Positions 6,459 to 9,802 of a DNA stretch of 9,802 bases are shown here, one piece after another. The stretch's first letter is position 1. Every line of letters starts with the position of its first letter. This stretch comes from an uncultured Bacilli bacterium (GTDB taxonomy: Bacteria; Bacillota_I; Bacilli_A; RF39; UBA660). The notes beneath the pieces were generated by a model, which saw only the letters and a program-made list of their open reading frames with translations, did not search any database and was not told the DNA's origin. The stretch is from contig CALVVW010000050.1 in NCBI GenBank assembly GCA_944364005.1, positions 1 to 9,802 on the forward strand, read 5' to 3'. The translations under genes were made by a program, and so were the position numbers.

Positions 6459-6481
6459 TCGAATTTTTTTTCGATTTTTTT
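6459..6481 (+). terminator. Possible second, weak terminator behind murC
   Basis: TCGAA (6459-6463), a loop of six Ts and TTCGA (6470-6474) are followed by seven Ts. The stem is only 5 bp, so it is at best a back-up to the strong hairpin just upstream. Confidence 0.35.
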
Positions 6482-6483
6482 GC

Positions 6484-6510
6484 TTTGTTCGATTGATTTG
6501 TACGAACAAA
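6484..6510. repeat. 8-bp inverted repeat upstream of the Y-family polymerase homologue
   Basis: TTTGTTCG (6484-6491) and CGAACAAA (6503-6510) are perfect reverse complements 11 bp apart. A near-copy TTTGCTCG lies at 6454-6461. The GTTCG/CGAAC cores match half-sites of Firmicutes LexA (DinR) operators, so the repeat may be regulatory; it has no T-tract and is not a terminator. Confidence 0.6.
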
Positions 6511-6521
6511 TGTATTATATT
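6493..6521 (+). promoter_or_regulatory. Promoter of the Y-family polymerase homologue
   Basis: TTGATT (6493-6498), a 17-bp spacer and TATATT (6516-6521) form a reasonable sigma-70 promoter, 30 bp before the ATG. The candidate LexA operator falls in the spacer, the expected place for repression. Confidence 0.45.
6503..6516 (+). promoter_or_regulatory. Candidate LexA/DinR (SOS) operator
   Basis: CGAACAAATGTATT fits the published Bacillus DinR consensus CGAACRNRYGTTYC at all but two positions (GTAT for GTTY-first-T, and the final base). It lies between the -35 and -10 of a gene related to SOS-induced polymerases, which is where such a site is expected. The right half is imperfect, so affinity may be modest. 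Confidence 0.45.
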
Positions 6522-6551
6522 TATATCAGATAATGAAAGGGAGGAAAAAAT

Positions 6552-7613
6552 ATGCAGAAAAAATATTTAGTGTTACAAATAACCAGTAAGAAAAAAGAAA
6601 ATAAAGAAAGAAACAAAGTAAAAGAAAGCAGGCCAGCAAATAATTACGCCAAACAACAAGATATCAGTAAAAATAACCATTATTATGAATGGTTAACAGA
6701 GTATTTCTTTTATGAAGATATTTATTGCTATAGTGAAATGGAATTTTTTATTGATATTACCAATTACCAAGAACTATATCGAAAAACACCATATCAATTA
6801 GCCTTAGAAATAAAAAACAACTTTATAAGAAGATGGAGTATAACACCTATCATTGGCATGGGAACCAATCTATTTTTAGCCAAAACAGCCTGTGACATCA
6901 TAACCAAAGAAAAAAATACGCAGATAGCATATTTAGATGAGAAAGAATACCTTTCTATTTGCTCAAATCATAAACCACTAACAGATTTCTGGCAAATTAG
7001 TCATAGTATGATGTTAAAGTTAAAAAAATTAGGAATTACAACCATGAAAGATATTAGAAGCTATCCCTATGAAAAGCTCTACGAAGAGTTTGGCTATAAT
7101 GCCGAATATTTAATTAATCACTCACTAGGATTAGAAAACAATACAATTATGGATTTAAACAAGAAAACATTACCAAAAACAGTATCATCTTCTACCACTT
7201 TTGAAAGTATAAAATCAAGAAAAGAAAGCTACTACAAATTGCAAAAATTACTAGACTTTAACATACTAAAGTTAAAAGAAGAAGGACTAGTAACCAAAAC
7301 CATCTATCTTTATATTAAATATGCAAATAACATCATACCAAGAGAAATCATCCATATCAAACTAGATACTTCTACTAATTCTTACTGGCGATTAATGAAA
7401 AATACCCTAGATGCCTATTTAGAAAAAGCAAATCTATTTTTTCCAATCGAAAAACTAGCCATCTCCTTTGCAGAAATTTCTAAACTACCTAGCGAAAATT
7501 ACCAAATGAAAGAAAAAAAGAAAAAATTATCTCTAATACTCCCAAACTTTTTCCCTAAAAGAAAATCACCATCTCTAACAAAGCCAAACCAAATGACATT
7601 TTTACACACATAA
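6552..7613 (+). CDS. Degenerate Y-family DNA polymerase homologue (UvrX/ImpB-like), probably non-catalytic, 353 aa
   Basis: Homology to Firmicutes UvrX-type translesion polymerases starts near residue 45. The palm part IYCYSEMEFFIDIT (57-70) aligns with the usual YSIDEVFIDIT; IIGMGTNLFLAKTACD (100-115), HKPLTDFW (140-147), the thumb helix-hairpin region (about 146-172) and the little finger (about 205-315) follow. Two things are missing. The N-terminal DMxxFYASVE strand with the first catalytic Asp, plus the fingers (about 90 residues in relatives), is replaced by about 40 Lys/Asn-rich residues. The SIDE motif is SEME (61-64), so the second catalytic Asp is Met; only Glu64 remains. The C-terminus ends QMTFLHT (347-353), which resembles a clamp-binding QLxLF peptide. 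The frame is uninterrupted for 353 codons, with a strong RBS (AAGGGAGG, 6537-6544), a promoter and a candidate SOS operator, which argues against random decay. I infer a non-catalytic polymerase adaptor (ImuB-like logic); a slowly decaying gene is the alternative. Confidence 0.8.
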   Translation: MQKKYLVLQITSKKKENKERNKVKESRPANNYAKQQDISKNNHYYEWLTEYFFYEDIYCYSEMEFFIDITNYQELYRKTPYQLALEIKNNFIRRWSITPIIGMGTNLFLAKTACDIITKEKNTQIAYLDEKEYLSICSNHKPLTDFWQISHSMMLKLKKLGITTMKDIRSYPYEKLYEEFGYNAEYLINHSLGLENNTIMDLNKKTLPKTVSSSTTFESIKSRKESYYKLQKLLDFNILKLKEEGLVTKTIYLYIKYANNIIPREIIHIKLDTSTNSYWRLMKNTLDAYLEKANLFFPIEKLAISFAEISKLPSENYQMKEKKKKLSLILPNFFPKRKSPSLTKPNQMTFLHT

Positions 7614-7645
7614 GCCATATTTTACTATCAAATATAACGATTTTT

Positions 7646-7654
7646 TGCTATAAT
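7646..7654 (+). promoter_or_regulatory. Extended -10 promoter of mutS
   Basis: TGCTATAAT is a perfect extended -10 ending 19 bp before the mutS ATG. No good -35 is present at 17 bp (TATCAA). The predicted leader is about 12 bases, with GGTG (7664-7667) as the only weak ribosome site. Confidence 0.65.
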
Positions 7655-7673
7655 AGTACTAGTGGTGAAAGAA

Positions 7674-9802
7674 ATGAAACGAAGTGAAGTACAAAGAGAA
7701 AAATTAAGTCCAATGATGCAACAGTATATGGAGATAAAAGATAAATACGAAGACAGTATTATCTTTTTTCGACTAGGTGACTTTTATGAAATGTTCTTTG
7801 AAGACGCAATTATTGCATCTCGTGTTTTAGAATTAACACTGACAGGAAAACAAGCTGGGCTAGAGGAACGAGTACCGATGTGTGGCGTTCCTCACCATGC
7901 TTATGCCTCCTATGTAGATGCTCTAATTGAAAAAGGTTACAAAGTAGCAATCTGTGAACAATTAGAAGATCCAAAAGAAACAAAAGGAATGGTAAAGCGG
8001 GATGTCATACAAGTAATTACCAAAGGAACAAGAATCGATGAAAATATCGACTCCAAAAGCAATAACTATATTGCTAATGTCTATAATTTCGATTACTGTT
8101 ATGGAATTAGTTTTGCAGATATTTCAACCGGTGAAGTATATGCAATGCTAATTGAAGGAGAAAAAGATAAAGTAATCAAAGAAGTAACCAAGCATGGTTT
8201 TAAAGAAGTAATTGTAAATGATTCTATTAACCGAGAAATTATAGAAATATTAAGAACAAACTATAATATATTAGTAACAATTACCAAAGAAGAATTAGAC
8301 GATAAAAACTATGAATATATCTATAAAGATATTGAAGATATAAGAATTGTATCGACATTAAAACATTTACTTTATTATATCATCGATACCAAAAAAGGAG
8401 ATTTGCATCACCTACAAAAATGTAGAGTAATAAAAAATAGTGAATTTTTAGAGTTTGACAACAACACCAAAAGGAACTTAGAGCTAACAGAAACATTAAG
8501 AAATAGAGAACGCCAATATAGTCTATTATGGCTACTAGATAAAAACAAAACTGCCATGGGATCAAGATATTTAAAGCACAACATTGAAAATCCTTTAACG
8601 GGTAGAGAAGAAATCGAAAGAAGATATCACATGGTAGAAAAATTATCTACAGAATTCATATTACGAGATGACTTAATCAAAGAACTAGGAAACGTCTACG
8701 ACCTAGAACGATTAGCCGGAAGAATTACTTACGGAAACTTAAACGCCAAAGATTTATTACAATTAAAAAGTTCCCTAAAATCTCTTCCCAAAATAAAAGA
8801 AATTCTAGAACAAATCGGCTATGATAAAAAACTAGAAACGTTAGAAGAGTTATATCAACTATTAGACAAAACAATTCTAGAAGATGCACCATTTTCTCTA
8901 CATGAGGGACATCTAATCAAGCCAGGATATAACGAAGAATTAGATGAACTAAAGAAAGTTAGTTCTGGATCTAAAGACTTTATCTTAGAATTAGAACAAA
9001 AAGAAAGAGAAAAAACTGGTATTAAAAACTTAAAAGTAGGATTCAATAAAGTATTCGGCTATTACATAGAAGTATCCAAGGGTCAAACACATCTAGTAAA
9101 AGAAGAATTTGGCTACGATAGAAAACAAACTCTAGCCAATTGCGAACGATTTACAACACCACTACTAAAAGAAAAAGAAAATATCATCTTAGGTGCTGAA
9201 GAAAAAATAATTAATCTAGAATATAAATTATTTATGGATATCAGAGAAGTAGTAAAAAGATATATTGGAAAACTACAAAGAATTGCCAAAATCATTAGTG
9301 AAGTAGATATGTTACAATCTTTCTCAGTAGTAAGTGATGCTTATAAATTTGTAAGGCCAACATTAACCGATGAAAAAGTAATAAAAATGATAGAATGTCG
9401 TCATCCAGTAGTAGAACAAGTCATGAAAGATAAATATATACCAAATGATATTATCATGGATAAAACAACCGATATCTTATTAATTACTGGCCCTAACATG
9501 GCTGGTAAATCAACCTATATGAGACAATGTGCGATTACCGTAATTATGGCTCAAATCGGCTGCTTTGTTCCATGTAAAAGTTGTACTATGCCAATATTTG
9601 ATAAAATATTTACTAGAATTGGTGCAAGTGATGACTTAGTCAGTGGAGAATCTACCTTTATGGTAGAAATGAAAGAAGCAAATACCGCTATCAGTGAAGC
9701 AACAGAACACAGCTTAATTTTATTCGATGAACTAGGACGTGGAACAGCTACTTATGATGGAATGAGTCTAGCACAAGCAATACTAGAATATATCCACGAT
9801 AA
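7674..9802 (+). CDS. mutS: DNA mismatch repair protein MutS, 3'-truncated by the window (709 codons visible)
   Basis: MutS recognises base mismatches and small loops in newly replicated DNA and, through ATP-driven clamp formation, recruits MutL. The frame is open without interruption from 7674 to the right edge. Domain I has the mismatch-reading motif GDFYEMF (35-41; Phe37-x-Glu39) and later GVPHHAY. The connector, lever and clamp domains follow (for example the KVGFNKVFGYYIEVS-type stretch, about 9036-9077). The ATPase has Walker A TGPNMAGKST (605-614, Lys612), SGESTFMVEM and Walker B LILFDELGRGT with Asp685-Glu686. About 150 residues should lie beyond the window. The start is ATG 7674 with a weak GGTGAAAG site; an in-frame GTG at 7665 would add three residues (leader of about 4 nt). 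mutL commonly follows mutS and may lie just downstream. The promoter is its own, although no terminator separates it from the preceding gene, so read-through from the SOS-type promoter is possible. Confidence 0.97.
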   Translation, partial: MKRSEVQREKLSPMMQQYMEIKDKYEDSIIFFRLGDFYEMFFEDAIIASRVLELTLTGKQAGLEERVPMCGVPHHAYASYVDALIEKGYKVAICEQLEDPKETKGMVKRDVIQVITKGTRIDENIDSKSNNYIANVYNFDYCYGISFADISTGEVYAMLIEGEKDKVIKEVTKHGFKEVIVNDSINREIIEILRTNYNILVTITKEELDDKNYEYIYKDIEDIRIVSTLKHLLYYIIDTKKGDLHHLQKCRVIKNSEFLEFDNNTKRNLELTETLRNRERQYSLLWLLDKNKTAMGSRYLKHNIENPLTGREEIERRYHMVEKLSTEFILRDDLIKELGNVYDLERLAGRITYGNLNAKDLLQLKSSLKSLPKIKEILEQIGYDKKLETLEELYQLLDKTILEDAPFSLHEGHLIKPGYNEELDELKKVSSGSKDFILELEQKEREKTGIKNLKVGFNKVFGYYIEVSKGQTHLVKEEFGYDRKQTLANCERFTTPLLKEKENIILGAEEKIINLEYKLFMDIREVVKRYIGKLQRIAKIISEVDMLQSFSVVSDAYKFVRPTLTDEKVIKMIECRHPVVEQVMKDKYIPNDIIMDKTTDILLITGPNMAGKSTYMRQCAITVIMAQIGCFVPCKSCTMPIFDKIFTRIGASDDLVSGESTFMVEMKEANTAISEATEHSLILFDELGRGTATYDGMSLAQAILEYIHD

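Noticed and set aside
1..9802. Alternative genetic code (TGA read as Trp), suggested by low GC and absence of TGA stops
   Set aside because: All genes are full length under the standard code with TGG for Trp; eight stops without TGA is a small sample.
1..9802. CRISPR arrays, transposons, phage genes or toxin-antitoxin pairs
   Set aside because: No spaced direct-repeat array, transposase motifs, terminal inverted repeats or recognisable small toxin pairs were found.

Overview
The window is AT-rich (roughly one third GC by eye) and looks like a low-GC Gram-positive (Firmicutes/Bacillota) chromosome. The evidence is purine-rich AGGAG-type ribosome binding sites, a Bacillus-type MurC, a Firmicutes UvrX-type Y-family polymerase relative, heavy use of AGA/AAA/ATA/CTA codons, and factor-independent terminators packed tightly against stop codons. 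A cell-wall ligase is present and TGG is used for Trp, so this is a walled bacterium with the standard code, not a code-4 mollicute. All eight visible stops are TAA or TAG. The species cannot be named from the sequence alone.

Layout, left to right. (1) The 3' part of an ABC exporter half-transporter, open at the left edge, ending in a hairpin terminator that contains its stop codon. (2) An unrecognised membrane-anchored extracytoplasmic protein of 218 aa with its own promoter and terminator. (3) A small membrane protein fusing a DUF4234-like half to a DUF2752-like half. (4) On the minus strand, a ZIP-family metal transporter (ZupT-like) that overlaps the previous gene tail to tail by 8 bp. 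(5) Divergent from it, queH (epoxyqueuosine reductase, tRNA queuosine synthesis), followed 35 bp later by (6) an unrecognised 209-aa protein, probably co-transcribed. (7) murC with its own promoter and strong terminator. (8) A Y-family DNA polymerase homologue that lacks the N-terminal catalytic segment and has lost an active-site Asp, behind a candidate SOS (LexA/DinR) operator. (9) mutS, open at the right edge (709 codons visible).

Most of this is a patchwork of short, separately promoted housekeeping genes; only queH plus the 209-aa gene looks like an operon. No gap between genes exceeds about 110 bp. There are no tRNAs, rRNAs, CRISPR arrays, insertion sequences or phage genes. Four genes share extended -10 promoters (TGNTATRAT) with very short leaders.

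The most interesting item is the Y-family homologue. Its thumb and little-finger regions and its GTNLFLAK motif are preserved, but the DMxxFYASVE strand and fingers are absent and the S-I-D-E motif reads S-E-M-E. It keeps a good ribosome binding site, a promoter, a likely LexA site and a C-terminal peptide resembling a sliding-clamp-binding motif. I infer a non-catalytic, possibly ImuB-like adaptor rather than a simple pseudogene. Next to mutS it forms a small DNA-maintenance cluster. I do not see a clear-cut novel multi-gene system.
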